The translations under genes were made by a program, and so were the position numbers. DNA of 19,906 nt from Rikenellaceae bacterium (lineage in GTDB: Bacteria > Bacteroidota > Bacteroidia > Bacteroidales > UBA932): positions 1 through 19,906 of the forward strand of contig JAAZIW010000111.1 in NCBI GenBank assembly GCA_012800665.1, read 5' to 3'. The notes beneath the pieces are model-generated. The model worked only from the letters and a program-made list of their open reading frames with translations, made no database searches and was not told the origin of the DNA. The stretch's first letter is position 1; each line of letters starts with the position of its first letter. Shown piece after piece: positions 8,198 through 15,765 of this stretch.

Positions 8198-8272
8198 AAA
8201 AGGGCCGAAAATGCTTTATCATGAGGCGGAAATGAGGGCTTAGAAGAAGCAGGACGGCAGCTTGCGACATAT

Positions 8273-8301
8273 AAAAAGCCCGCCGATAAAGCGGGCTTTT
8301 T
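8273..8301. terminator. Bidirectional intrinsic terminator
   Basis: A stem GCCCGC (8278-8283) / GCGGGC (8291-8296) with a 7-nt loop is flanked by AAAAA and TTTTT, so each strand has a U-run after the stem. On the minus strand it ends the str-operon/tRNA transcript 3 nt beyond the tRNA; on the plus strand it can stop the HTCS transcript. Confidence 0.92.
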
Positions 8302-8304
8302 CCG

Positions 8305-8378
8305 TGGTCCCAGCAGGGCATGATCCTGCGACCCCCTGATTATGAGTCAGATGCTCTAACCAACTGAGCTATGGGACC
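8305..8378 (-). tRNA. tRNA with anticodon CAT (elongator Met or lysidine-modified Ile2)
   Basis: A 74-nt cloverleaf: acceptor GGTCCCA/TGGGACC with discriminator A, D-arm GCTC...GAGC, anticodon stem TCTGA/TCAGG around CTCATAA (anticodon at 8342-8344), and T-stem GCAGG/CCTGC. The CCA end is not encoded. G1 pairs with C72, so it is not the usual initiator tRNA. C4-G69 and C5-G68 are features used by E. coli TilS to pick tRNA-Ile2, while the rest resembles elongator Met, so I leave the amino acid open. The T-loop is ATCATGC rather than a TTCRANN type. It lies 10 bp after rpsJ and directly before the terminator, so it is probably cut from the str-operon transcript. Confidence 0.93.
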
Positions 8379-8388
8379 GGGTCTGTTC

Positions 8389-8694
8389 TCAGACTTTTAT
8401 TTCGACATCGACACCTGAGGGCAGCTCGAGCTTCATGAGGGCATCCACCGTTTTGGCGTTGCTGTCCTCTATATCGAGAAGCCTGCAGTAAGTATCGAGC
8501 CTGAACTGCTCACGAGCCTTCTTGTTTACGAAGGTGGAGCGATTTACCGTAAAGATCTTTTTATTGGTGGGAAGGGGAATCGGACCATTCACCTTTGCAC
8601 CGGTGGATTTTACAGTCTCGACAATCTTGGAGGCAGACTTATCTACCAACATGTGGTCGAAGGATTTGAGTTTGATTCTAATTTTTTGACTCAT
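8389..8694 (-). CDS. rpsJ: 30S ribosomal protein S10
   Basis: A 101-aa protein of normal S10 length with the family core (IRIKLKSFDHMLVD, GPIPLPTNKKIFTV). S10 sits in the head of the small subunit near the decoding side and also partners with NusB in antitermination. It is the last protein gene of this operon, 20 bp after fusA. In most bacteria, including Bacteroides as I recall them, rplC follows directly; here a tRNA and terminator follow instead. Confidence 0.98.
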   Translation of the reverse strand: MSQKIRIKLKSFDHMLVDKSASKIVETVKSTGAKVNGPIPLPTNKKIFTVNRSTFVNKKAREQFRLDTYCRLLDIEDSNAKTVDALMKLELPSGVDVEIKV

Positions 8695-8714
8695 ATTGCG
8701 TGCAAATATAATAA

Positions 8715-10841
8715 TTATTCTTCATCTATAATATCTTCAGGCACTCTATAACCGCTTTTCTCTATGATTTCCTTGGCCATGGCGAAGGGTACTTCATCAT
8801 AGTGGTCGAAAGTCATAGTGCTGGTGGCACGACCTGAGGATAGTGTGCGCAGAACGGTTACATAACCGAATTGTTCTGCAAGCGGAACATAGGCCTTGAT
8901 TATTCTTGCGCCGTTGGAAGTAGCATCCATAGCCACAATCTGTCCGCGGCGACGATTAAGGTCACCTACTATGTCGCCCATATATTCGTCCGGTGTTACC
9001 ACCTCTAAACTCATTATAGGTTCCAAAAGCACCGGTTGGCACTTGGGACAGGCATGACGGAATGCCATTCTGGCTGCAAGTTCAAAAGAAAGTTGATCGG
9101 AATCGACCGGATGATAAGAACCATCGATAAGTGTGACTTTGAGGCTCTGCATTGAGTAACCGGCAAGCACGCCGTTCATCATTGCACCCTCGAAGCCCTT
9201 TTGTATTGAGGGAATGTATTCTTTTGGAACATTTCCTCCCTTGACAACACTCTCGAACTGAAGGCCTTGTACACCTTTGTCCGCCGGACCGATTTCCACA
9301 ATAATGTCTGCAAATTTTCCACGACCGCCGGTTTGCTTTTTGAACACTTCGCGGTGCTGAATACTTGCAGTAATAGCTTCTTTGTAATTTACGTGAGGCG
9401 CTCCCTGATTGATTTCCACACCGAATTCGCGGCGCAGACGATCCACAATTATGTCCAAATGGAGTTCGCCCATGCCCGAAATAATGGTCTGACCGGTCTG
9501 ATCATCGCTCTTAACGGTAAATGTGGGGTCCTCCTCTGAAAGCTTGCCCAATGCAGTTCCAAGTTTATCGAGGTCTTGCTGAGTTTTGGGCTCTATGGCT
9601 ATTCCGATTACAGGATCGGGGAAGTCGATGCTTTCGAGGGCATAATGGTGACTATCATCACAAATTGTATCGCCGGTACGGAGGTCTTTGAAACCTACTG
9701 CCGCACAGATGTCGCCTGCTTCTACAAATTCGATGGGATTCTGCTTATTGGAGTGCATCTGATAGAGGCGGGCAACACGTTCTTTCCTGCCCGTACGTGA
9801 ATTAAGCACATGTGAGCCGGCATTGAGCACGCCTGAATAAGCTCTCAAATAAGCCAATCGTCCTACATAAGGATCAGTTGCAATCTTAAACACAAGTGCG
9901 CAGAACGGCCCATCAGCGGTGGGTTGGAGATCATCTTCCTTACCGGTGTAAGTATTCGTGGCCTTAATGGCGGGAATATCCTTTGGAGAAGGCAGATATC
10001 TTACCACTGCGTCCAGCAAAAACTGTACGCCCTTGTTTTTATAGGAAGAACCGCAAGTTGCCGGCACTATCTTTAAAGAAATGGTGCCCTTGCGTATGGC
10101 GTTTATGATTTCTTCCTCCGTTACGGATTCAGGTTCATCGAAGAACTTCTCCATGAGAGCGTCGTCGAATTCGGCAGCCGCCTCGAGAAGTTTTCCGCGC
10201 CAAAGTTCCACCTCTTCTTTCATGTCTGCCGGGACCTCGCGGATATCATAGTTCACAAGTACATCTTCGTCACGATAAATGAGAGCTTTTCTGGAGATAA
10301 GGTCTACCAAACCTACAAAATCCTCCTCTGCTCCGATGGGAAGCGCAATGGGAATCACATTAGCACCAAGCTTATCTTTAATATCCTCTACACAAGAGAG
10401 GAAGTCGGCGCCCACCCTGTCCATTTTATTCACATACACAATTTTGGGCACTCCGTATTTATCGGCCTGACGCCATACGGTTTCGCTTTGCGGCTGAACT
10501 TTGCCTACTGCATCGAAGGTCGCCACCGTGCCATCTAAGACACGCAGTGAACGCTCCACCTCCACAGTAAAGTCTACGTGACCAGGAGTATCAATCAGAT
10601 TGATATGATACTGCTTGCCACCATAGTGCCAAAAACAGGTAGTTGCGGCAGAAGTGATTGTGATGCCTCGCTCTTGCTCCTGTACCATCCAGTCCATCGT
10701 GGCCTCACCGTCATGAACCTCTCCTATCTTATGCGTTTTGCCCGTATAATACAGGATACGCTCAGACGTAGTGGTCTTGCCGGCATCGATGTGAGCCATG
10801 ATACCGATATTGCGAGTAAAATTAAGATCCCGTTTAGACAT
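8715..10841 (-). CDS. fusA: Translation elongation factor G
   Basis: A 708-aa translational GTPase driving ribosomal translocation and, with the recycling factor, ribosome splitting. GTPase motifs are intact: P-loop AHIDAGKT at 16-23, switch I ERGITIT, DTPGHVDF, and NKMD. Domains II to V follow (GELHLDIIVDRLRREFGV; YMGDIVGDLNRRRGQI near the C terminus). Position between rpsG (11-bp gap) and rpsJ is the canonical str-operon position, marking this as the main EF-G rather than a paralogue. Confidence 0.99.
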   Translation of the reverse strand: MSKRDLNFTRNIGIMAHIDAGKTTTSERILYYTGKTHKIGEVHDGEATMDWMVQEQERGITITSAATTCFWHYGGKQYHINLIDTPGHVDFTVEVERSLRVLDGTVATFDAVGKVQPQSETVWRQADKYGVPKIVYVNKMDRVGADFLSCVEDIKDKLGANVIPIALPIGAEEDFVGLVDLISRKALIYRDEDVLVNYDIREVPADMKEEVELWRGKLLEAAAEFDDALMEKFFDEPESVTEEEIINAIRKGTISLKIVPATCGSSYKNKGVQFLLDAVVRYLPSPKDIPAIKATNTYTGKEDDLQPTADGPFCALVFKIATDPYVGRLAYLRAYSGVLNAGSHVLNSRTGRKERVARLYQMHSNKQNPIEFVEAGDICAAVGFKDLRTGDTICDDSHHYALESIDFPDPVIGIAIEPKTQQDLDKLGTALGKLSEEDPTFTVKSDDQTGQTIISGMGELHLDIIVDRLRREFGVEINQGAPHVNYKEAITASIQHREVFKKQTGGRGKFADIIVEIGPADKGVQGLQFESVVKGGNVPKEYIPSIQKGFEGAMMNGVLAGYSMQSLKVTLIDGSYHPVDSDQLSFELAARMAFRHACPKCQPVLLEPIMSLEVVTPDEYMGDIVGDLNRRRGQIVAMDATSNGARIIKAYVPLAEQFGYVTVLRTLSSGRATSTMTFDHYDEVPFAMAKEIIEKSGYRVPEDIIDEE

Positions 10842-10852
10842 TTACAATGAGG

Positions 10853-11329
10853 CTAGAAACGGAAGTGTGCGAATGCCTTGTTGGCTTCGGCCATGCGATG
10901 CATGTCTTCCTTACGCTTGAATGCGCCGCCCTCATTATTGTATGCAGCTAGAATTTCAGCTGCAAGTTTTTCTGCCATTGAGCGGCCGGAACGTTTACGG
11001 GCAAAGGAGATCATGTTCTTCATAGATAGGGAGACCTTCCTTTCCGGACGCAACTCAGTAGGCACTTGGAAGTTGGCGCCGCCGATACGGCGAGATTTCA
11101 CTTCTATTTGAGGAGTGACATTCTCGAGCGCTTTCTTCCAAATATCTAATGGAGCCTGATCGGAACTTTTCATCTTCTCGCCTACTATGTCGATAGCATC
11201 GTAAAAAATAGAATATGCGATACTCTTCTTCCCCTGCAGCATCAAGTTGTTCACAAAACGAGTAACCTCGATTTCTCCGAACTTGGGATCAGGAAGTAGA
11301 ATTCTCTTCTTAGGCTTTGTTTTTCTCAT
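10853..11329 (-). CDS. rpsG: 30S ribosomal protein S7
   Basis: A 158-aa protein of normal S7 length; recognisable parts are MRKTKPKKRILLPDPKFG, FVNNLMLQGKKSIAY and the RRIGGANFQVPTE region. S7 nucleates assembly of the 30S head by binding the 3' domain of 16S rRNA. In E. coli it represses its own operon by binding the rpsL-rpsG gap; here that gap is only 37 bp and A/T-rich, and I see no matching stem. Confidence 0.98.
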   Translation of the reverse strand: MRKTKPKKRILLPDPKFGEIEVTRFVNNLMLQGKKSIAYSIFYDAIDIVGEKMKSSDQAPLDIWKKALENVTPQIEVKSRRIGGANFQVPTELRPERKVSLSMKNMISFARKRSGRSMAEKLAAEILAAYNNEGGAFKRKEDMHRMAEANKAFAHFRF

Positions 11330-11366
11330 GATTTTGGAAAATTAAAAAAAATAGGTGTTTTCTTCG

Positions 11367-11741
<375 letters not shown>

Positions 11742-11766
11742 AAATTTTTGTTATGTTTTTATACGT

Positions 11767-11780
11767 CCCAAAAAATTGGG
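11767..11780 (-). promoter_or_regulatory. Small inverted repeat at the 5' end of the str mRNA
   Basis: CCCAA/TTGGG arms with a 4-nt loop lie immediately downstream of the predicted -7 box, so the hairpin would sit at the extreme 5' end of the transcript. It could protect the mRNA end or serve feedback control. Five base pairs is short, hence low confidence. Confidence 0.35.
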
Positions 11781-11784
11781 GCTG

Positions 11785-11814
11785 CAAAGTTAAGTATTTT
11801 TTCTAAAATTCAAA
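11785..11814 (-). promoter_or_regulatory. Predicted str operon promoter
   Basis: On the minus strand a TTTG (-33, complement of 11811-11814) is followed after 18 bp by TAACTTTG (-7, complement of 11785-11792), close to the Bacteroidota promoter consensus. The start would be near 11779, with a leader of about 38 nt to rpsL. The -33 element lies inside the last codons of the upstream lipoprotein gene. Confidence 0.65.
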
Positions 11815-13449
11815 GCCCTCGAACTCAATATCCTTCGAGGCTTTCTCTTTAAATTTGGGGGCTTTTTGCGCTGCGGCATCAAGATATTTCTTTACTCCGG
11901 CAGCATCTCCCTTGCGGGCAGAAGCTACTGCGCGAAGATAATATGATACAGGGCAATTATGACCTTCCAATACGTTGATGGCATAATCATACTTGCCATT
12001 ATAAATGGCGGCTATGGCCTCATTGCGGCTATTGGTGCCTTCCAAATACTTGCCTGCCTGAATATAATCACCTTTAAGCAGATAAACAATACCAAGGTTC
12101 TGATTGGCTATTTTGGTGCCGGACTTTTGGAAATAATCGGCAGCCTTATCCAATTCGTCATTACCGAGAGCGATTACACCGCGCACATTAAGGAGATCCT
12201 TGTCTGATTGGTCTTTCAGTCTGTCGAAATAAACTTCTGCCGCAACCGGAGCTCCCTTTTCCATAAGGGTTATGCCTAAATTATAGCGACCCCTTTCCGA
12301 GCCCATGCGGTCGGCAGCGGCACGATATAGAGTTTGTTTGAGTTCAAGAGAGTCGGTAAGAGATGCGAGTCTGAGCAAACCTTCCTCGTCCACAAGGTAA
12401 AGGCGCTTGCGGTTCAGAAGTCTTTGCAGGTCGGCATCGGTGTAATTCTGATATTCCATTTCGGTAATGAAGCGCGAGCGCCTCAATTCCGGAAACACAT
12501 TATCCTTGATTTCGGTATAAACCTGAGAAAGATTCTTAATTTCGCTCTCACGCACCGCAGGGTCGGAATACATGCTGAGCACCCTGAGAATCAGGTCTTT
12601 GTCGGCAAGGTCGGAATTTTCTACCGCATCTTTGAAGCCCTCCCAATCCTGGCCTACGCTATGAACTTCGGTAGAGCCTGCCTCTACATCTTTAGCTATT
12701 TTACCCCATGCTTTTTGAGCGGAATTGGAGCGCTCCTCGGAAAGTTTGTCATTAAGCTCTTCACCGCCTTCGGGAGAAGCATAAGAAATGATTTTGGTGC
12801 CCTTGACCGTTATCCTGTCGCTCTCCTGACCTTCCGCAATTGCCCTTTGAAGGGTTTTAATGCTGTTGCCGGAAAGTTCGCTGCTTTTAACATTGGCGGA
12901 ATTTACATCGTAAAGGATTTGTCCCTCTGCCTTGGTGAGAACAACGCTCTGATAGTTATCGGACTTATAATTGTATTCGCCGACCTTTTTGGCCCACTTT
13001 ACCAGATTTATGCATCCATCCGCCACCTTTATAACAGGCACCTGCAGAACCTGCCCGTCGGCAAAAACAGTGCTGCGTAGCTCCAAACGGCTTTTTTCCA
13101 TACCGCTCATAAAGGGAAAAACTATTTCCTCCCGTACGCTGCCGCCGGTGGATGGAACCACCTTGTTATTGTCTTTCACATTCTCTCCCTGAAAACGGAA
13201 AGGAGGAAGGGGCATCTGACCGCCTTCATATACCACATAGGGGGTTACCACCACTTGGGCATTCTTGCTGAAATAGCCGGCGGGATAATTTACACTAATT
13301 TTGGCTCGAACTGTATCGTTTAATACGGTGAGCACTTCCGGAGTGCACTGCACTGTAAGAGTTTTGGCAGCTTCGGCGAGCTGTTCTGCTGTAGATTTGC
13401 TGCATGAGGCCAGCACAATGGCTGCTGCGATATAAAGTATACGTTTCAT
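11803..13449 (-). CDS. OmpA-like/TPR outer-membrane lipoprotein
   Basis: A 548-aa lipoprotein: signal peptide with lipobox VLASC (Cys16). The first part is a beta-rich region (about 30-150). The middle resembles the OmpA C-terminal peptidoglycan-binding fold (YDVNSANVKSSEL; SYASPEGGEELNDKLSEERS around 228-247). The last 170 residues are tetratricopeptide-like helices (AAEVYFDRLKDQ, LNVRGVIALGNDELDKAADYFQKSG, NQNLGIVYLLKGDYIQAGKYLEG). Lipidated OmpA/TPR proteins are common in Bacteroidota envelopes and are thought to tether outer membrane to cell wall; I know no specific function for this one. It is transcribed toward rpsL with no terminator between, so read-through into the str operon is possible. 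Confidence 0.85.
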   Translation of the reverse strand: MKRILYIAAAIVLASCSKSTAEQLAEAAKTLTVQCTPEVLTVLNDTVRAKISVNYPAGYFSKNAQVVVTPYVVYEGGQMPLPPFRFQGENVKDNNKVVPSTGGSVREEIVFPFMSGMEKSRLELRSTVFADGQVLQVPVIKVADGCINLVKWAKKVGEYNYKSDNYQSVVLTKAEGQILYDVNSANVKSSELSGNSIKTLQRAIAEGQESDRITVKGTKIISYASPEGGEELNDKLSEERSNSAQKAWGKIAKDVEAGSTEVHSVGQDWEGFKDAVENSDLADKDLILRVLSMYSDPAVRESEIKNLSQVYTEIKDNVFPELRRSRFITEMEYQNYTDADLQRLLNRKRLYLVDEEGLLRLASLTDSLELKQTLYRAAADRMGSERGRYNLGITLMEKGAPVAAEVYFDRLKDQSDKDLLNVRGVIALGNDELDKAADYFQKSGTKIANQNLGIVYLLKGDYIQAGKYLEGTNSRNEAIAAIYNGKYDYAINVLEGHNCPVSYYLRAVASARKGDAAGVKKYLDAAAQKAPKFKEKASKDIEFEGFEF

Positions 13450-13472
13450 ATTCTTGATTTTAACAGGAAATG

Positions 13473-13480
13473 CAAAGATA
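13473..13480 (-). promoter_or_regulatory. Predicted -7 box of the OmpA-like lipoprotein gene
   Basis: TATCTTTG on the minus strand fits TAnnTTTG and predicts a leader of about 17 nt. No clear -33 box is visible; that position would overlap the divergent promoter's -7 box. Confidence 0.5.
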
Positions 13481-13493
13481 CGAGTTTTTTATT

Positions 13494-13501
13494 TAACTTT
13501 G
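13494..13501 (+). promoter_or_regulatory. Predicted -7 box of the sigma-54 activator/lptE/secG operon
   Basis: TAACTTTG fits TAnnTTTG. It lies directly before the start codons (ATG at 13503 and 13509), implying a start site at about 13505-13509 and a leaderless or nearly leaderless mRNA. Only 13 bp separate it from the divergent -7 box. Confidence 0.5.
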
Positions 13502-13508
13502 CATGATT

Positions 13509-14699
13509 ATGGACTCTCAAGAGTTACAACGCCTAAAAAACAAATACGACATCATAGGTAATGATGCCGAACTCAACCATGCGCTTGAAACCGCAGTGGC
13601 CGTAGCCCCCACCGACCTGACCGTGCTTATTACGGGCGAAAGCGGCGTGGGCAAAGAAGTCATTCCCCAAATCATACATCAGCACTCCCTGCGGAAAACG
13701 GGCAAATACTTAGCTGTCAACTGCGGAGCCATTCCCGAAGGGACTATAAACGCCGAGCTCTTCGGCCATGAAAAAGGCGCTTTCACCGGTGCCATAGCAG
13801 ATCGCAAGGGCTATTTTGAAGAGGCGGACGGGGGCACTTTGTTTTTGGATGAGATAGGCGAACTCCCAAAAGAAACTCAGTCCATGCTGCTCCGCGTTTT
13901 GCAAAGCGGAGAATTCATAAAAGTCGGCTCATCCAAGGTGCAAAAAACCGATGTGCGTGTGATTACCGCCACCAACATCAAACTGCGCACGGCGATGGAA
14001 AGGGGTAAATTCAGAGAAGATCTTTATTACAGACTTAACGCCGTACAAATAATGATGCCCGCACTTCGCGAGCGCAAAGACGACATATATCTGCTTTTCC
14101 GGAAATTCTCATCGGACTTTGCAGAAAAATACAAGCTGCGCAAAATCTCCCTTGCAATAGAAGCGATATCTCTTCTAAAAGCTTATCGCTGGCCGGGCAA
14201 TGTGCGGCAACTTAAAAATGTTGCCGAAACCATAACAGCGCTGGAATCATCACAATCCTTGCCGGGCGCTTCGGACCGCATAGAACTTTCGGCCGACAAG
14301 CTGGCTCCCTATATCCCCAACGAGCGCGATGAGCTCCTCCCTATGCCCGCTCCCACAACCGGTGGCGGCGCACCTTTCGGCGAGGATGAAAAACGCGTAT
14401 TCATAAAGGCTTTGGTAGACCTTAAGCAAGAGGTTGATATTCTTAAAGCCAAGGTGGATACCCTAAGTTCCCCAACATCAACCCCGCAAATCCCGCAAAG
14501 CGCTCCGGCTCAGAGAGATGACGCTGAATGGCAGGAGCAGAAGGCACCTGAAAACATCTCCATCAAAAAAGCAAATGACGTGCTCATTCAACGCGCATTG
14601 GAAAAGCACGGCGGCAATATAAAAGAAGCGGCGGAGGAACTTGGCATTTCGGAACGCACGATTTACCGCAGACTCGCTCAAAAAAAGAAAAGCAAATGA
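13509..14699 (+). CDS. Sigma-54 interacting transcriptional activator, Fis-type, no receiver domain
   Basis: AAA+ activator that remodels sigma-54 RNA polymerase. ATG codons at 13503 and 13509 are in frame; I prefer 13509 (396 aa) because the -7 box ends at 13501. Numbered from 13503: Walker A GESGVGKE (45-52), the sigma-54-contacting GAFTGA (92-97), Walker B TLFLDEIGE (112-120), an arginine-finger region REDLYYRLN, and sensor II with WPGNVRQLKN. A Pro/Ser-rich linker leads to a C-terminal Fis helix-turn-helix (NIKEAAEELGISERTIYRRL). There is no N-terminal sensory domain, so activity may depend on expression or a partner. It heads a tight operon with lptE (4-bp overlap) through secG. I recall a similar gene beside lptE and secG in other Bacteroidota, pointing to an envelope-related role. 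Confidence 0.92.
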   Translation: MDSQELQRLKNKYDIIGNDAELNHALETAVAVAPTDLTVLITGESGVGKEVIPQIIHQHSLRKTGKYLAVNCGAIPEGTINAELFGHEKGAFTGAIADRKGYFEEADGGTLFLDEIGELPKETQSMLLRVLQSGEFIKVGSSKVQKTDVRVITATNIKLRTAMERGKFREDLYYRLNAVQIMMPALRERKDDIYLLFRKFSSDFAEKYKLRKISLAIEAISLLKAYRWPGNVRQLKNVAETITALESSQSLPGASDRIELSADKLAPYIPNERDELLPMPAPTTGGGAPFGEDEKRVFIKALVDLKQEVDILKAKVDTLSSPTSTPQIPQSAPAQRDDAEWQEQKAPENISIKKANDVLIQRALEKHGGNIKEAAEELGISERTIYRRLAQKKKSK

Positions 14700-15196
14700 A
14701 AAAGTGGCTCCTAACGGCATTTGCCGTACTTTCTCTCAGCTCTTGCGGAATCTATTCTTTTTCCGGTACATCCATACAGTCGGACGTGCGCTCGATTACC
14801 CTCCCTACCTTTGAATACAGGGCCATGAAGGTGAATCCCACGCTCTCGAACAATCTTTCCGAAGCCATGCGTACACGATTCCGCCAGATGACCAGATTAG
14901 AGCAGGTCGAAATGGACGGAGATTTGGAGATTACCGGCACAATAACAGGATATGATGTAAGGGCTCAGGCAGTTACGGCAAGTGAGGTGGCTGCACAAAG
15001 CCGGCTTACGGTAACGGTAAGCGTCGATTTCGTCAACCGTAAATATCCTGAGGAAAACTTTGATAAAAAGAGTTTTTCGGCTTACGCCGATTATGATTCC
15101 ACCAATTCGCTGGATGCGGTAGAGCAACAACTCTGTGAGGAGATTATAGATAAACTTGTAGAAGATATTTTTAACGCAACAGTAGCACAATGGTAG
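14696..15196 (+). CDS. lptE: LPS-assembly lipoprotein LptE
   Basis: A 166-aa lipoprotein with signal peptide and lipobox LSSC (Cys17), then GIYSFSGTSIQSDVRSITLPTFEYRA, typical of Bacteroidota LptE. LptE plugs the LptD barrel in the outer membrane for lipopolysaccharide insertion. Its ATG overlaps the activator's stop in an ATGA junction, and its stop overlaps the next start by 7 bp, implying coupled translation. lptD is not in the window. Confidence 0.88.
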   Translation: MKKWLLTAFAVLSLSSCGIYSFSGTSIQSDVRSITLPTFEYRAMKVNPTLSNNLSEAMRTRFRQMTRLEQVEMDGDLEITGTITGYDVRAQAVTASEVAAQSRLTVTVSVDFVNRKYPEENFDKKSFSAYADYDSTNSLDAVEQQLCEEIIDKLVEDIFNATVAQW

Positions 15197-15759
15197 AAAA
15201 CTCCATAGAACTCAAGTCCCTTAATCTGAATGAATTAAACGGCGTTATCTCGCTATACCCATGGTATGGAGGAGCACGTGTGGAGCTGTGCCGCCGCATG
15301 AGCGGGCTTGGGGAGGGGGCATGGAGCGATGAGAGCTATGCAGATGCCGCCCTGTTTGTAAGTTCCAGAAGTATTGTGGCAGCTCTTGCCAGCAGCGGGA
15401 AAAAGTTGGATTTTGCCGACTCGGATGTATCAAAACTGCTTAGGAGCTATGTGGATGACACACCTGCGCAAGAACGCAGGGTGATAGTTTTGGGTGGGGA
15501 TTACTTCTCAAAAGACCAATATGAAAAGGTGCAAAAAGACTCCGACCGCATATTTTCTCACTTCGCCAAACAGGCGCGGGAGGAAGGGTATGTGGAAATT
15601 TTAGAGGAAGACTTCACTGACTTTGCAACCGAAACGCTTGCACAAATTTACGCCGAACAAGGTTATTATGAGCAGGCGCGCGCAATCTATTCAAAGTTAA
15701 TTTTGCGTTATCCGGAAAAAAGTGCTTACTTTGCAGCCCAAATCGAAAAGATAAAATAA
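15190..15759 (+). CDS. Small conserved protein with C-terminal TPR-like helices, function unknown
   Basis: A 189-aa protein without signal peptide or membrane segment, so probably cytoplasmic. The last 40 residues (ETLAQIYAEQGYYEQARAIYSKLILRYPEKS) form one good tetratricopeptide-like helix pair; the rest is unassigned, though the N terminus (LYPWYGGARVELCRRM) looks helical. It is sandwiched between lptE (7-bp overlap) and secG (6-bp gap), a placement I associate with this phylum. That suggests a link to envelope biogenesis or secretion, but this is inference from position. Confidence 0.8.
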   Translation: MVENSIELKSLNLNELNGVISLYPWYGGARVELCRRMSGLGEGAWSDESYADAALFVSSRSIVAALASSGKKLDFADSDVSKLLRSYVDDTPAQERRVIVLGGDYFSKDQYEKVQKDSDRIFSHFAKQAREEGYVEILEEDFTDFATETLAQIYAEQGYYEQARAIYSKLILRYPEKSAYFAAQIEKIK

Positions 15760-15765
15760 TTATAT

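Larger units (their letters stand above)
7915..8272. other. Gene-free region between HTCS and str-operon terminator
   Basis: This 358-bp stretch contains no convincing reading frame on either strand. It holds two copies of a 19-mer, degenerate relatives of that repeat (GCAAGCTACCGGC near 8061 and GCAAGCTGCTACC near 8086), a 16-bp palindrome, a weak hairpin around 8099-8137 (ATGAAA/TTTCAT arms) and a long hairpin at 8160-8197. It may be debris from a rearrangement that separated the str operon from its usual downstream partner. Confidence 0.6.

Noticed and set aside
7915..8272. Repeats as a small CRISPR array
   Set aside because: Only two full copies, the spacing is single and irregular relative to the decayed copies, the units are 19 bp, and no cas genes are present.
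8305..8378. tRNA 3' end as an attachment site of an integrated element
   Set aside because: I saw no second copy of the tRNA 3' segment and no integrase or other mobility gene in the window.
11330..11366. S7-binding autoregulatory structure between rpsL and rpsG
   Set aside because: Only 37 A/T-rich bases with no evident stem.
12334..13080. 248-codon plus-strand frame opposite the lipoprotein gene
   Set aside because: It shadows a complete lipoprotein gene with lipobox and TPR pattern; no recognisable product.
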